NCBI GenBank assembly: GCA_035235625.1
Contig: CP141145.1
Location: forward strand, 7,130,001 to 7,194,000
Source: Saururus chinensis
Lineage: Eukaryota; Streptophyta; Magnoliopsida; Piperales; Saururaceae
DNA length: 64,000 nt
Direction of reading: 5' to 3'
Made by a program: the position numbers and the translations under genes. Of the stretch, positions 11,536 to 22,984 are shown one piece after another (positions within the stretch are counted from its first letter, which is position 1; every line of letters begins with the position of its first letter). The notes beneath the pieces are model-generated. The model made no database searches and was not told the DNA's origin. It saw only the letters and a program-made list of their open reading frames with translations.

Positions 11536-13074
11536 GGTACAAGTGTTGTGCCGATCCGCACCTAGGATCAGTATGCTTATTCAACAAATCCAGCCCGTGC
11601 ATGGTACTAGCCAAACACCTTCCACCAAGGAGAGCAATTGATCATCAAATTGAATTAGAACCAGGTGCTAAACCTCCGGCTCGTGCCCCGTATCGAATGG
11701 CACCGCCCAAGCTTGCAGAATTGCGAAAACAACTTGCAGGTTACATCCGCTCCGCTAAGGTACCCTTCGAATCTCCAGTCCTCTTCCAAAAGAAACATGA
11801 TGGAAGCTTGTGCTTGTGTATTGATTACTGTGCTCTCAACAGTGAAGAACAAATATCCCCTTCCGCTCATTGCGAACCTCTTTGATCAACTAGGAGATGC
11901 CCGATACTTCTCGAAGCTGGATCTACGATCGGGGTACTATCAAGTTAGAATTGTTGAGGGGGATGAGGCGAAGACTACTTGCGTTACCCACTATGGAGCC
12001 TTTGAATTCCTTGTCATGCCCTTTGGACTAATGAATGCTCCAGCTACATTTTGCACTATGATGAATGATATTTTCCGTGAGTTCCTCGACAAGTTCGTGG
12101 TTGTCTACTTAGACGACATTGTCATATACAACAAGACTTTAGAGGAGCATGTTGATCATCTAAAGGCTGTTTTTGAAGTTCTCCGGCGCAACCAATTGTA
12201 CGTCAAGCTGGAGAAATGTTCTTTCGCCAAGGAGGAGATCTTATTCTTGGGACACGCCATTGGAGGTGGACAAGTCCGCATAGATACATCGAAGGTTCGT
12301 GCAATTGATGAGTGGCCAACCCCGACTAAGGTCCGAGAGTTACAAGCTTTCCTCGGTCTGGCTAATTACTATTGGTGGTTCATTCAGGGGTACTCACAAA
12401 AAGCCACCCCTCTAATGGACTTACTCAAAAAGGACCGTCCCTGGTGCTGGTCTGAGACATGCCAAATGGCCTTCGCCGAGCTGAAGAAGGCTGTGACTGA
12501 AGACCCTATACTCCACCTCCTTGATTACACACAACCCTTTGAAATGCAAATGGATGCCTCTGATTATGCCATCGGAGGTGTTCTAGCTCAGGAGGGCCAC
12601 CCGGTAGCTTTCGAGAGTCACAAACTGAATGAGACTGAGTGAAGGTATACCGTACAAGAGAAAGAGATGACCACCATCATGCATTGTCTTCACACTTGGC
12701 GACATTATTTATTGGGTTCTCAGTTCATTGTCAAGACTGACAATATCGCTGCTAGCTACTTCCAAACCCAGAAAAAGCTCTCCCCAAAGCAGGCTTGTTG
12801 GCAGGATTTCCTTGCTGAATTCGACTTCACCCTGGAGTACAAACCTGGCAAAGACAACATTGTCGCCGATGCTCTGAGCCGGAAGGCTGAGTCTACTGAT
12901 CTTACCACCATAGAGTTAAACAAAATGGGTCGTATCAGCCAGTGTAGAAATGATCTGCATGCTCAAATTCGGGCTGCACTCGATAAAGACACCCTGACAC
13001 CCTCTCTTCTCCAGCAAGTCACCGAGGGAAAAACTTGTAAGTTTTGGGTGGAAGATGGACTATTGATGACCTAG
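11536..13074 (+). pseudogene. Reverse transcriptase and RNase H, frameshifted
   Basis: RT begins in one frame (APYRMAPPKLAELRKQL to about 11,848) and continues in another from KNKYPLPLIANLFDQL. Fingers-palm motifs SKLDLRSGYYQVRI and VMPFGL are intact, and the active-site box is YLDDIV (about 12,106-12,123), so both aspartates remain. The RNase H part follows (MQMDASDYAIGGVL, later TDNIAASYFQTQKKLSPKQA). A TGA at 12,640-12,642 and a TAG at 13,072-13,074 interrupt it. Confidence 0.85.
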
Positions 13075-13080
13075 GGGAAG

Positions 13081-14195
13081 CACCTTTATGTGCTGAAGGT
13101 CGACAACCTAAGGAAGGATCTCCTTATGGAATACCATGACACTCCGTGGGCTGGACATCTAGGTATCCATCGCACCTTGGCTCCATTGGAAAGGGGGTAC
13201 TTTTGGCCTCACATGGGCGACGACGTCGAAGAGTATGTCCACACTTGCCTCACATGCCAACAGGACAAGGTTGAACGGGACAAACCGCGTGGTCTTCTGG
13301 AACCATTACCAGTGCCAAACGGGCCATGGGAGAGCATCTCCTTAAACTTCATCTCCGCGTTACCAAGGGTCAGCGGCTATGGATTGATCTTGGTCGTCGT
13401 CGATCGCTTCTCAAAATATGCTACCTTCATCCCGGCATCGAAGCATTGTACAGCTGAAGAAGTGGCACACCTATTCCTCAAGAATATTGTCAAACTTTGG
13501 GGCGTACCGCAAACCATTGTGAGTGATCGTGATGCTCGATTCACTAGTCATTTTTTGACGGATTTATTCAAGCTATTGGGTTCCAAGTTAAATTTCTCCT
13601 CTAGCATGCATCCCCAAAAAGATGGTCAGACTGAACACATCAATGCCATCCTCGAAGAGTACATTCGCCACTTCATTAATGCCAATCAAAAGAATTGGGC
13701 GAACCTGCTCGATATCACCCAATTCTCCTATAACCTCCAACAGAGTTCTGCCACCAACCATAGCCCCTTTGAGCTAGCCATGGGGCGTCAACCGGCAACA
13801 CCGCTTACTCTAGCGACTGAATACGTGGGAAACAGCCCCCTGCCTTCCACCTAGCTAAGGATTGGCACCTCCAAGCAGACATTGCAAAGGCCTATCTCGA
13901 GAAAGCCACCCGCAAAGTGAAGAAGTGGGCCGACTTAGGCTGGAAGCCCTACACATTGAAGGTGGGAGATTTGGTTCTTGTCAAATTGAATCCAGCCCAA
14001 TTGAAGATATTCTGGCAACTCCATCGTGGTCTCGTTTGCAAGTATGAAGGTCCTGTCCCCATCACTAAGCGGGTCGGGAAAGCCTCTTATCAAGTTCAGT
14101 TACCCGCTTGGATATAGGTCCACCCAACCTTTTATGCCAGTTGTCTCAAACCATATCATGTCGATGCTGAAGATCCCTCTAGAAACAAGATTAAT
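13081..14195 (+). pseudogene. Integrase, active-site mutated
   Basis: The N-terminal HHCC zinc-binding module is present (GHLGIHRT ... CLTCQQDK, about 13,153-13,267). In the core the first catalytic aspartate, usually in a DF[IV] context, is asparagine (SLNFISALP, codon 13,345-13,347). The second aspartate (VSDRDARF) and the glutamate in DGQTEHIN are kept. A stop at 13,852 and frame changes split the C-terminal part, which still shows LKVGDLVLVKLNP and GKASYQVQLP. Confidence 0.8.
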
Positions 14196-14416
14196 TGCGG
14201 CAATCGAAGGTCACCTCCGATGTTCGGGTCTTAGAAAAAGTCTTGGCAGATCGCGAAGTTCTCCGCAGCAAAGAATACATACAGGAATCCCTCATCAAGT
14301 GGCAAGGCCATCCACACAGCTGGGAGCCCGAAGATGACCTCACCATTCAACAAGCACAACATGCCAAAGCCTACCTCCAGGAGCAGCAACGTCAACGAGG
14401 ACGTCGACAAAATTGA
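14195..14416 (+). pseudogene. Chromodomain at the integrase C-terminus
   Basis: The frame VLEKVLADREVLRSKEYIQ... continues as ESLIKWQGHPHSWEPEDDL, the usual chromodomain pattern (K/EYLVKWKG--xxSWEP). This is what marks the element as a chromovirus and is thought to guide integration to modified chromatin. It ends at the start of the 3' LTR, as in related elements. Confidence 0.85.
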
Positions 14417-14851
14417 CCTGGTTCGAACACCATTGTAAATACATTGTAAATACCTTTTAATGTCTTTCTTTATGTTTTTATATATTTTTCTTTACTTTTA
14501 TGTAACCATGCCCGTAGAGCCACTTTGGTTGCCACTCTAGCAATATCCGAACAATCTCTTATGCTATATAGGGGGAGGGTAGTGTTTGTGTGGTTGGCTC
14601 ATGTGTTTTGCACCCATTGCTTTGTAAACGTGTTGATAGTGAATGCAATCCATTTTCATGCTTGTGTTCATTTGTTTCTTTGCAATGTGTCACTCCCTTT
14701 CCCCTACCTCTTGCTTTGCAAGGCCCTTTGCATGTGATCTGCGTAGCGCCTTGCCAAGCAAGAACTCTTGTCGCATTCGATAGGCTTACTTACTGGCGGA
14801 AAGCCTTGCAAGTGCCGCACGGTAACCTTTCCATCGAGTAGGGCCGTGACA
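14415..14851 (+). repeat. 3' LTR of the chromovirus
   Basis: Starts at about gacctggttcgaacacc (14,415) and ends ccgtgaca (14,851). Collinear with the 5' LTR with scattered substitutions; it preserves the uninterrupted site used by the hAT element in the other LTR. Confidence 0.88.
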
Positions 14852-15034
14852 GTGGGCTCAAAGCAGGTGGATCATTGCATAGCATGCTAGCAGCATGCAA
14901 TATCCTAAGGTTAATTGAATGGGGGCAAGGTGAGTAAGAAGAAACTAGAGAGGGTAAAATAGGCTTTTTCATAAAAAATGATATGTATATGAGGTCTATA
15001 TATGTACATTTTCGGTTTAATTGTCTGTACCCTT

Positions 15035-15154
15035 AAATAAAAAAAGCAAAATAAGTATTATGTTAAAATCCGTTTGGTGCACTTCGGTAGATGAGTGTTT
15101 ATGTAGATCCATAGTACTGGGTTTGAGTCCTGCTATAAACAACTTATCATACTA
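15035..15154 (+). repeat. tRNA-like dispersed repeat (SINE-like), 5' part, copy 1
   Basis: Begins taaaaaaagcaaaataagtatta and contains aatccgtttggtgcact and actgggtttgagtcctgc. The latter resembles a pol III B box (GGTTCGANTCC), the former a weak A box. The same order is found at 30,597-30,705. This copy is interrupted after caacttat; the rest resumes at about 16,476. The stretch 14,856-15,034 before it holds nothing recognised. Confidence 0.5.
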
Positions 15155-16475
15155 TCATATAAAGTAAATTGGTGTACTATAAAACTTTCAAATTATTTGA
15201 CCTACGTTTTATACTATTAATCCATATTTTATCATTTACCTATCCTAATCCCCCAAAACCAAAGATAATGGAATAATAATCCCTATATTTTAAACATGTT
15301 AATTCTAATTTTATAATATTATATCTTGTACTTTAGAACTCGGATTCGCTCGTTCTTGATATCGTTAGAAAACTCTCATTGAGTTCTATCAAATGAGATC
15401 CCACATGACTATGTTTTCTCAAACTTTTTTGTAGACCCACGTATGTAGCGTATTTATTAATAATAAATTTTTTATATTTTGTATATATTATACATATTCG
15501 GATTTACAAATTTTTAACGTCATTGGAAGACCCCCAAAAAGCTCTATTAAATGAGACCGTCCACCAAACTGGTCATGAATATGAATAATGTGGTCTACGA
15601 CACAAAGTCCTTTGACACCATTGTCTTCGCTAGGGCTACGAATTAAGTCAAGTATGATCAAATCAGGTCGGGTCATGACCTGACCCTATTTATTAATTAG
15701 TTTGAAAATGCAACCCCTAACCCTACTTTAGTCAAGTCGGGTCAGGTACACAGGTAACCCTATTCTTTTTTGTCAATTAAAGCTTTTTTCGTAACTTAAT
15801 ATTCTATACATTATATTTGCACAAGCCAAACATAGAAAAAATTTAGATACATTACAACATTATAAATACATGTCAAATATTTTCTATGTTTTATGACAAA
15901 GTTAGAGTTAGAGACCATTATGACATTATTAGATACACATCCAAAATTATAAAAATCCCACAAAAAATTACTAATAAAAAATTAAATAAAATTTAAATAT
16001 AAGAAAAAATAGAATTCTAAGAGAATTTCTTTATAATATCTCCACCTTAGCTCATGACATTGTTCAAAAATAGGGTCGAAGTTGGGTTGTGCGGGTTATG
16101 CTACTAAAACCGACCCGACCCTACTTTTAAAATAAGTAAAATTTTAAAACCCTAACCCTGATCCTACTTTTAATAGGGTTGGGTCAAGTACGGGTTAAAT
16201 GGGTCGGGTTGAATTTTTCCAGCCCTAGTCTTTGTCAACATATGACATATTATTTAGCCTATGAGATTTGGAGTCACATTTGCCTACTACGAGTGTATAT
16301 GACTTAATATAGAGATTGCATATATAGCTTATAATCATTGTGTTCCTCAAAGCAATGTATTATAACTATAACATGTAAGGGAGGTATTTTTTTAATATAT
16401 AGTTTTATTTCTAATTTATTTTATTTTATCTTATCTAATATATATTTACAAGTATAATATGTGTGCATTCTTGTT
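15155..16475. other. About 1.3 kb insertion into the tRNA-like repeat
   Basis: Delimited by comparison with the uninterrupted relative at 30.7 kb, where caacttat runs directly into tcctaaaaacgcaaagcc. The insert is AT-rich and carries a nested hAT-type element (15,631-16,227). No terminal repeat of the outer insert was identified. Confidence 0.5.
15631..16227. mobile_element. Non-autonomous hAT-type element rich in gggtcgggtc words
   Basis: Begins tagggctacgaatt and ends aatttttccagcccta, so the outer 7-8 bases are inverted. The flanks gtcttcgc (15,623-15,630) and gtctttgt (16,228-16,235) match 6 of 8. Subterminal repeats of gtcgggtcaggt / acccgaccct on both sides and a coding-free AT-rich centre fit a hAT-type MITE. 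Confidence 0.7.
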
Positions 16476-16547
16476 TGTTCCTTTTAATGCAAAACCTATA
16501 TGTATCAATACGTATCGGTTGTAGGTTGTGTCAATACGATAAGATAC
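16476..16547 (+). repeat. tRNA-like dispersed repeat, middle part, copy 1
   Basis: aaacctatatgtatcaatacgtatcggttgtagg matches the 30,721-30,760 copy closely. It stops at the target duplication gatac of the LTR-like element and continues after it at 17,205. Confidence 0.6.
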
Positions 16548-17199
16548 TGTAACGCCTGAGATTTTTCATCACATTTACTTAAAAATTTACAGAAAAATTT
16601 TGTAATATAATGGTTGTAAATAAAGAAAAATGACGAATACAAAATTTGTGAAAGTAGTTTATAATTTAAAAATCACATCAATTTTTCCCATATAATTTTT
16701 TACTCATTCGATCAAACATCATACGACCAAACCAAACATCATCAACTGCTACTGAAAAGCAAGCATATGAAATAAATTACTATGATCATATACTTTAAAT
16801 ACAAATATCTCCTAGGCATCCCTGAGTGCATGTCCCATAACAGTCCATAGTCTATTCCAAATTACAAGTCGAAAAAATATAAACACCTTAATTCTCATCT
16901 AATCCAATACAATAAATTGTGACATAAAATAATAGTCACAGTGAGTCAAGGATATACCCAAGTTAAAGGGAATCAATCTAAATTACGCGTTGTTCACTTC
17001 TTTATGTATTGTACCTCCAAAATTTGTGCCAAAAGCGCACGTTGAGGCCCGCAGCCTATAACTAAGGCCCACACCGACTCTACAGGTATAATACCGAGGT
17101 CAAATACGTAAATATAAATATGTTGAAGTGTCACATTTTACCACAAAAAATGATAAAAAAAATAGTAAAAAAATCATAAAAAAAATCAAGGACATTACA
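16548..17199 (-). mobile_element. 652-bp solo-LTR-like element with 5-bp target duplication
   Basis: Ends TGTAACGCC (16,548) and GACATTACA (17,199) are inverted at the outermost 5 bases. Perfect gatac duplications flank it (16,543-16,547 and 17,200-17,204). Its left 430 bp are the inverted homologue of 5310-5744. The related repeat at 30.7 kb lacks the insertion and provides the empty site. The strand is inferred from that homology. There is no coding sequence. Confidence 0.82.
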
Positions 17200-17262
17200 G
17201 ATACGTCCGATATGGCCATCATGTATAGATAAAAAGTCATCTCAGAATTTGTTGAAGTGCCC
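17200..17262 (+). repeat. tRNA-like dispersed repeat, 3' part, copy 1
   Basis: gatacgtccgatatggccatc and gtatagataaaaag align with gatatgcctaataggccc and gtattgataaaaat at 30,767-30,805. Confidence 0.55.
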
Positions 17263-18070
17263 AAACTTCTCTAATGTGAAACTTATTCATATAATAATAG
17301 TCAAGTAGAGGAGCCTATGCTAAAATAAAAAACTGAAGTAATTTATAAATAGAACAAGTTAATATGTGCCGAGTTGCATGAAAGTCAGCGGATCGAGATC
17401 TAGTAGTGCATGTGTATAGCAGAGCAAGTGGGTGGATTCAAACCCGTACCCCGCGAGTACAAAACATAGGCCAAACAGATTTCATGACAACTGCCAACAA
17501 AAAGGAACTACATACTTAGACCTACTCCACCAAAAAGTTTTAAGAGAATCCAAAAAGGGAAATCAAGTGGTAGTTCTCAAAATTATAACACAATATGTTT
17601 ATCACATTGAAGCTCAGTAATACAACTTAAAATCTTAAATTTTAATAGACATTAATTTGTAAACTCATTGCAGATTTTAAAGGATTTAAATAAGGAGCAA
17701 ATATAGTGATGTTGAAGTTGATCAACAAACTTATCAAAACACCATAACATAATAAACATCAATCATGGAAAATTAATTAGCAAGAACACAAACAGGCTGC
17801 AAATCACATACTATTTCCAGCAAATCACCCATAATCTGCGGCAAACTTAGAAGTGGTAAAGTTTTACCTTTTCGGCTTCTTAGAAGTCTCCCAACAGATA
17901 AGAGAGACAAATGCCCGAGGGAGAGTGAACAATCATAATTTGTTACATGATTTGATTCCAAAAAACTGGCTTGTTACTTTAGGAGATTTTTCTAAATTGC
18001 TACGAAAAAAAATTAAAATGTGCCTTTCAATTAGTGTGCAATATTGGTAATATTTAAAGTTTGAATTGAT
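17263..18070. other. Intergenic, nothing firm
   Basis: AT-rich. The word ggattcaaacccgtacccc at about 17,432 resembles a tRNA T-arm read on the minus strand but has no matching stem or A box. No gene called. Confidence 0.5.
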
Positions 18071-18264
18071 AGGGGTGCGCCATGCCCAAGCAACAGTGCA
18101 AGGCTAGGGCGACACGTGAGGACCCCGGCTTGCTGCCTGTGATGGGCCCTCCCCCCATGAGAAATTAATTTAATATCATGCAGCTCAATGAGCCACGTAT
18201 CAGATATTAAACTGATAAGAACAGATGCTACACTTGATCTTAGCCAAAAGGCCCAGAAAGATAT
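18071..18264 (-). ncRNA. U2 snRNA-like sequence, probable pseudogene
   Basis: Read on the minus strand it follows U2 from end to end. It has ccttttggctaagatcaagtg near the 5' end, then ttcttatcagtttaatatct, a ggggggagggccc segment, ggggtcctcacgtgtcgccc, and a ggcgcacccc 3' end; length 194 nt is normal. Changes hit key sites. The branch-point pairing segment GUAGUA reads gtagca (plus-strand tgctac at 18,226-18,231). The Sm-site region reads attaatttctcatgg instead of an uninterrupted U run, and the 5' end reads atatctttctggg. I see neither a plant USE nor a -30 TATA upstream. Probably a retrocopy or decayed gene. Confidence 0.85.
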
Positions 18265-19690
18265 GGGTTCTCTTTTTGCAACCTGCTTAGTCAAATGAAG
18301 TTAATCTTCTCAAACAAATACACATTGGATTGGAAGGAAGAATATTGCTATGACAAAATGCAGCATGATGCGTGGGACCCATGTGGGCCCATTCATAGGG
18401 TCCACATCTTTCAAGCGTGTGCAAGTGTCACAGGCTTCAAACTGTCTTAGCATTTTCCTTTTAAAGAACTTCACTGAAATGGGGAGTTGGGTACTGACAA
18501 CGACATGCACTTAATCCAACGGTAATACACTTAAGTAAAGTCACGTGATGACAACCATTAGATTTCAGTCCAACGACTTACGTGTAACCATTGCCCAGCA
18601 CTTTCCATCAAAACTCATTCATTTAATCAGATCATACTATTATAAAAAAAATGGCTAGCTTTCAGGTTTTGAATAGGTTTCTTTGCATATAGTGATTTTT
18701 CAATCTTGTCCCTTGAATCCGCACCATGGGGAAGGACATGGGTTCATTACTCTGAATTCGGCCTCCTTGACCCACCATCGCCTGGTCTGCTCTATGAACA
18801 TGACTGATGCGTACCATGGGCGTGGGCTTCACAGCAGAGGCCGCCGGTTTTGGTTTACTTGCCGGAAAAAGAAGAGGTAGGACTTCCTAGATGAGTCTAG
18901 GGCTGCCTCCTGGCCGTTGGCCATTGTGGAGGTCTGGTCAGTTGTTGCCCACGGGTGCAGAGCACCTATGATTGGTTTATTGTCAAGCGTCTTCTCTAAA
19001 CGGAGAAGATGACCTTCGGATAGGATTCATTAAATCCAATTCGGCTCGCAATTAATTAACCCAAAAACTTTCCTTGTTTTAGATCCAATTCACCTTTTGT
19101 TATACACAAAAAATTTTGGAAATTTTAAAAAGATTTAATTAAGTTTTAAAGGTTCATCCTCAATTTCAACTCAAAGAGGGCTTTCTACTTAAATAAAATT
19201 ACAACCATTTGACATAATTGGCTCTTCTTTCGCTAATCTGGTTTATGACCCATCTTACTATATAAAAATATAAAAGAATAGTATTATCCTTGTAAGATAT
19301 TTGAACTTGAACCGATTTATTTTATTCTATTTAATTTTTTTTGTATGGTTTAACGTTAATTATGATCGGTTTTGGACTATTTTCGAAATTAAAGTGGTTA
19401 ATAGAGGTTTTAACCAAATTTTTTTTCACATTTCAAGTTTATAAGTTAATTTAAGTTATTTGAAATTTTTCTTGAATTTTTAGAATTTTCAATATCTTTC
19501 CCGAAATGTTAGGATTGACGGGACCCACCATGGGCCTCACGGTAAAATTGAGATTTTTAGCTCTAAATGTCTCTAACATCAACCTAAGACCCTGGGTAAT
19601 TATTTCAAAAATTTTGGATATCAAATTGGGTTTCAAATAAGCAAGTTTTATTATTTTTAGTATAAAATCTAATTTGTACCTCATTAGCTA
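18265..19690. other. Intergenic, nothing recognised
   Basis: Includes a relatively GC-rich stretch (18,700-19,020) with no recognisable protein. From about 19,090 the AT-rich wording may already belong to the long LTR that follows, whose start was not found. Confidence 0.45.
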
Positions 19691-21364
19691 ATTAGGTCTA
19701 ACCTACCCTTTACTATAAAAAAAAAGGTCAGCCACTTTCCCAATTGGGAAAGGACTAAGACCTAGAGCTTAAGAGCCTAATCCTCATTTTCATAAAGGAG
19801 CAATGAGATTAATGTATCATTTTGCTTAATGTTTCAGTAATCCATTAGGGTTTTACTTAAATCTTTCAAATCCTTTTCTTTGCTTTAGATTAATCCCGAT
19901 TTTCACTAAAAAACGACTGATTTTGGTTATATTTCAAAACCTAATGTTTGAAATTTCATTTTTGGGTCTCTTGAATACTAGATCTACTTGTTCTTAAAGG
20001 TTTTAGGTGTTTTAAAATTGGACTTGAGAAGTATTAATAAAAATCATGTTTTGGGTAGGTTTTGAAGGTGTTTGAAGAGCCATTTCGAGTCAAGAACTTG
20101 CTGGAAGGTAAGTGTTTTGGTCTCAAACTTTGTTGTGATTCAAATTTAAGTTTTGATAGAGTTTTGAAATGGGTTCCATGGTCATGAGCTTTAATGATAA
20201 TTTGAGAAAGGAGTAATCTTTGATGTGATTTCTTGGGGTTTTTGTTTAGCAATGGATAAATTTGTTGTTCTAGAAGCATAGATTGATTATCATGAAGTTT
20301 GGGGATGAGATTTGATGTTTTATGAAGTGTATGTAAAGTTTCGGTTTTGAATTCGAAGTGGGAAGACGAACCAAGAACTGCTGTTGTGCCGATCAAACGG
20401 CTTTACAGGTCGATCGAACGGCAGTACTATAGTTTTTACCATTTTGCTTCTTTTTCTTCTTTTTATGTTTAACTCTTAAATACCATTTTTAATATTCATG
20501 TTGAGTAATTTAAGCTAGAATGAGCTACTAGAAGGGCATGTTATTGATGTTAGAAATTATGAAGAGTATTTAAGTATTATGTGAAGTTGCATGTTGTTGG
20601 CTATACATGTTAAAATTGCTATCTTGAATATATGATTGAATGATTCCTTAAGTTTTAGCATGATTCTGGTAAGATTATAGCATGAGAATGAACTAATATG
20701 TTCTCATATAATGTGATTGCATTATGGGTGAATGATGGTGCCATGACTAGATTCAAGTGTAGTGTGAATATGCTTGCATAGGTTGGCATGAGGTTACATT
20801 TGATTTGATTGGTGGTTTTCCGATAGTTTTCACTAATGATTTCCGTTAGGAACCATGATTAGATGTTAAAGAGCATGTGTGGTATGATGATGAGTAATTT
20901 ATAAGGCATGTTATTATGCTTAGAGTTGAATGTTTCTACCATGTACACACACATGCGGGAGATGATTATGATGATGCTTGGTATTATGATTATAAATAAT
21001 GTATGAGGGGCTGATGGGAGCACGTGTCATGATTAGGCTTCATGTATGCTTTTCCCACATATATACCACATTGCATGCATCATGAAACAGATTTCCGAAT
21101 TGAGACTTTATCGAGTTTAGCCATGATTGATCGATTGGAAGCAATGATGTGAGATTGTGTGTCGAATTAATCGAATGTGGGCTTATCGGAAATTGGTTAG
21201 TCTGAAAGGACATGATTTCGAATTGAGTTCCTGTATGGAACATGGATACTGCCTAGGTTAGGATGATCTTAATTGATGTGTATGCAGTTGAGATTTTCTT
21301 GAAACAATCAAACCTGGACCTTGAGAATCCAGAGTGCTATGCCTTTGTACATCGGCTACCACGT

Positions 21365-21655
21365 ATTCTAGTTTCCCTTGGGGGATTTGGACTCTTCCAC
21401 CGCATGTCCAAAGTGAACAAAGTGCTCTAGTTTTAGTAAGGAATTCGGACGTTCCCAGCCAGGACTGTCCAGAGCGAACAAACTTGCTCTAGTTTTCCGT
21501 AAGGAATTCGGACCTCCCTTTGTGGACCATCCAAAGCGAGCAGAGGACTACCCCAAACACCCCAAGTTTTTGTAAGGAATTTAGACTTTGTTCAGAGCGA
21601 GCAATGCCCTAGGTTTCTAGTTAGGAAATCGGACTAAGTCCAGAGCGGGTGTATG
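21365..21655. repeat. Tandem array of gtaaggaattcggac ... ccagagcga units
   Basis: Four to five diverged units of about 60-70 bp, each with ctagtttt-gtaaggaattcggac followed by gtccagagcgaacaa. It is internal to the long LTR. Confidence 0.7.
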
Positions 21656-21829
21656 ATTATATTTCTCTCCACGATGGAGACATTCACCATTTGTTGATGA
21701 TGCATGTGTATGAAATAATATTATGCCTAGGTTACATAGGTTGTGTAGGGATAATTGACATTATGTGACACATGTGGATATGAATTGTTATGCATGATTT
21801 AGTATTGTGTGATTGAGACACTTATCGTA

Positions 21830-22150
21830 CAGGGCAAATGATTTATGGATGAATGATATGAATCTGCATTATGTGATTATGTGTGTTTGAGACTGAGACA
21901 CTATTATGCAGGGTTATGTGATGAATGTGCATGATCTGAAAGGTGTGTTAGAGATGCTTCTCATGTTGGTATATGTAATGTTTACACATGATCAGAATGT
22001 GTGTTAGAGACACTGTTCATGTAGGCTGTATACGATGTTTATGCATGATGTGATTGAGTGAGAATTACTTATCATGTAGGATGGATTTTATGCTATATTG
22101 TGATTATTCATGCCATGATTAGTATGTATGAGATACTTGTATGCAGGATG
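21830..22150. repeat. Degenerate tandem array of gtgtgttagagacact units
   Basis: About five loosely conserved units of roughly 60-65 bp, each with a gcatgatNtgat word, a gag-acact word and a catgtagg or tgcaggg word. It is internal to the long LTR. Confidence 0.55.
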
Positions 22151-22785
22151 ATTACTTATGGGTAAATAGAGATATGGTAAGGGAATTAATTAGAAATGGG
22201 AATATTTGGCGAATTGTGGATTTGAATTACCATGTTGATGTGTCATGATTGTTTTCTTATTAATGTTAGAGTATTTCAAACCTTACTGAGTTTTACTCAC
22301 CTATCTTTCTGTGTTTTGGGGCTGCATGGTACGACATGCAATTGATCAGGATTCCCTTTAGGAGAGACGAATGGGACATGCATGGGATTAGGCATGAATG
22401 CTTCCGGATGTTATTTTGTCTTTTTATTTATGCTATTATGATCATATAACACCTTGTGTAGGTTACTATGTTTCTGACTCGTGTGTATCTAATGCTTTTA
22501 GAATTGTCTAAGTTTTTTTGATTCGAGCTATGTATCGGCTCAGGATGTTATGTATGTAGATTGAGAGTGAGGATTTATTTTCAATGATATTATCCTCTTT
22601 TATTTTACCTTATTGCCTCTTGCTGTAAGGATTAAAGATGTGCGACTCCGTGTATGTGTTAAATACCCATTTTAAGGGGTTAAAGTCTTCCGCAATGCAA
22701 TTTAGTTGCCCTTGTGTGCTTCGACCGGTCCTTGGACCAGGTTTGACTCGGGTTGGGCGGGCGTCGGGGCGTGACAGAAAGTTTT

Positions 22786-22796
22786 TGGTATCAGAG
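22786..22796 (+). other. Primer-binding site (initiator Met tRNA)
   Basis: tggtatcagag lies nine bases after the LTR end gtgaca, a common arrangement in Tekay-type elements. Confidence 0.85.
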
Positions 22797-22984
22797 TACT
22801 TCTTTGTCTAAGAGTAAATAAGGTTAGTTGATGAGTCTAAAAGAGTTAATGGGTTATGCGACGATCAAGGTCTAGACATGACTAGCAATGTGGAATGCTT
22901 GCTTGCTTGATTGTGTTGTTTGTTTTGCTTGTGTGCTCGTGTTGCTTAGTGAAATTAGGCCTTATGATTTAGTGTCCAGTGATT

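Larger units (their letters stand above)
8997..14851 (+). mobile_element. Ty3/gypsy chromovirus, Galadriel-like, full length but defective
   Basis: Order 5' LTR - PBS - gag - protease - RT/RNase H - integrase - chromodomain - 3' LTR defines a Ty3/gypsy chromovirus. The flanks gtgg (8993-8996) and gtgg (14,852-14,855) are a probable, possibly eroded, target duplication. By eye the two LTRs differ at roughly two dozen positions over about 440 bp, so the insertion is not recent. Many stops, frameshifts and lost catalytic residues make it non-autonomous. Galadriel is my reading of gag and RT wording; Tekay or CRM lineage is less likely. Confidence 0.85.
19700..22776 (+). mobile_element. Long Tekay/Del-like LTR (5' limit uncertain)
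   Basis: Ends ggggcgtgaca at 22,776 and is followed after nine bases by a PBS, so it is a 5' LTR. It has a TATA-like box (actataaaaaaaa, near 19,711), two internal tandem arrays and the gag(t)ttttactcac motif near 22,288. LTRs of several kilobases are known in the Tekay/Del lineage. No TG start matching the end was found, so the left limit is approximate. Confidence 0.65.

Noticed and set aside
17425..17455. tRNA T-arm-like word ggattcaaacccgtacccc
   Set aside because: No pairing T stem, no A box at the right distance and no acceptor stem.
18683..18880. Plus-strand frame MHIVIFQSCPLNPHHGEGHG
   Set aside because: GC content is higher than its surroundings but no domain, no neighbours and no splice signals support a gene.
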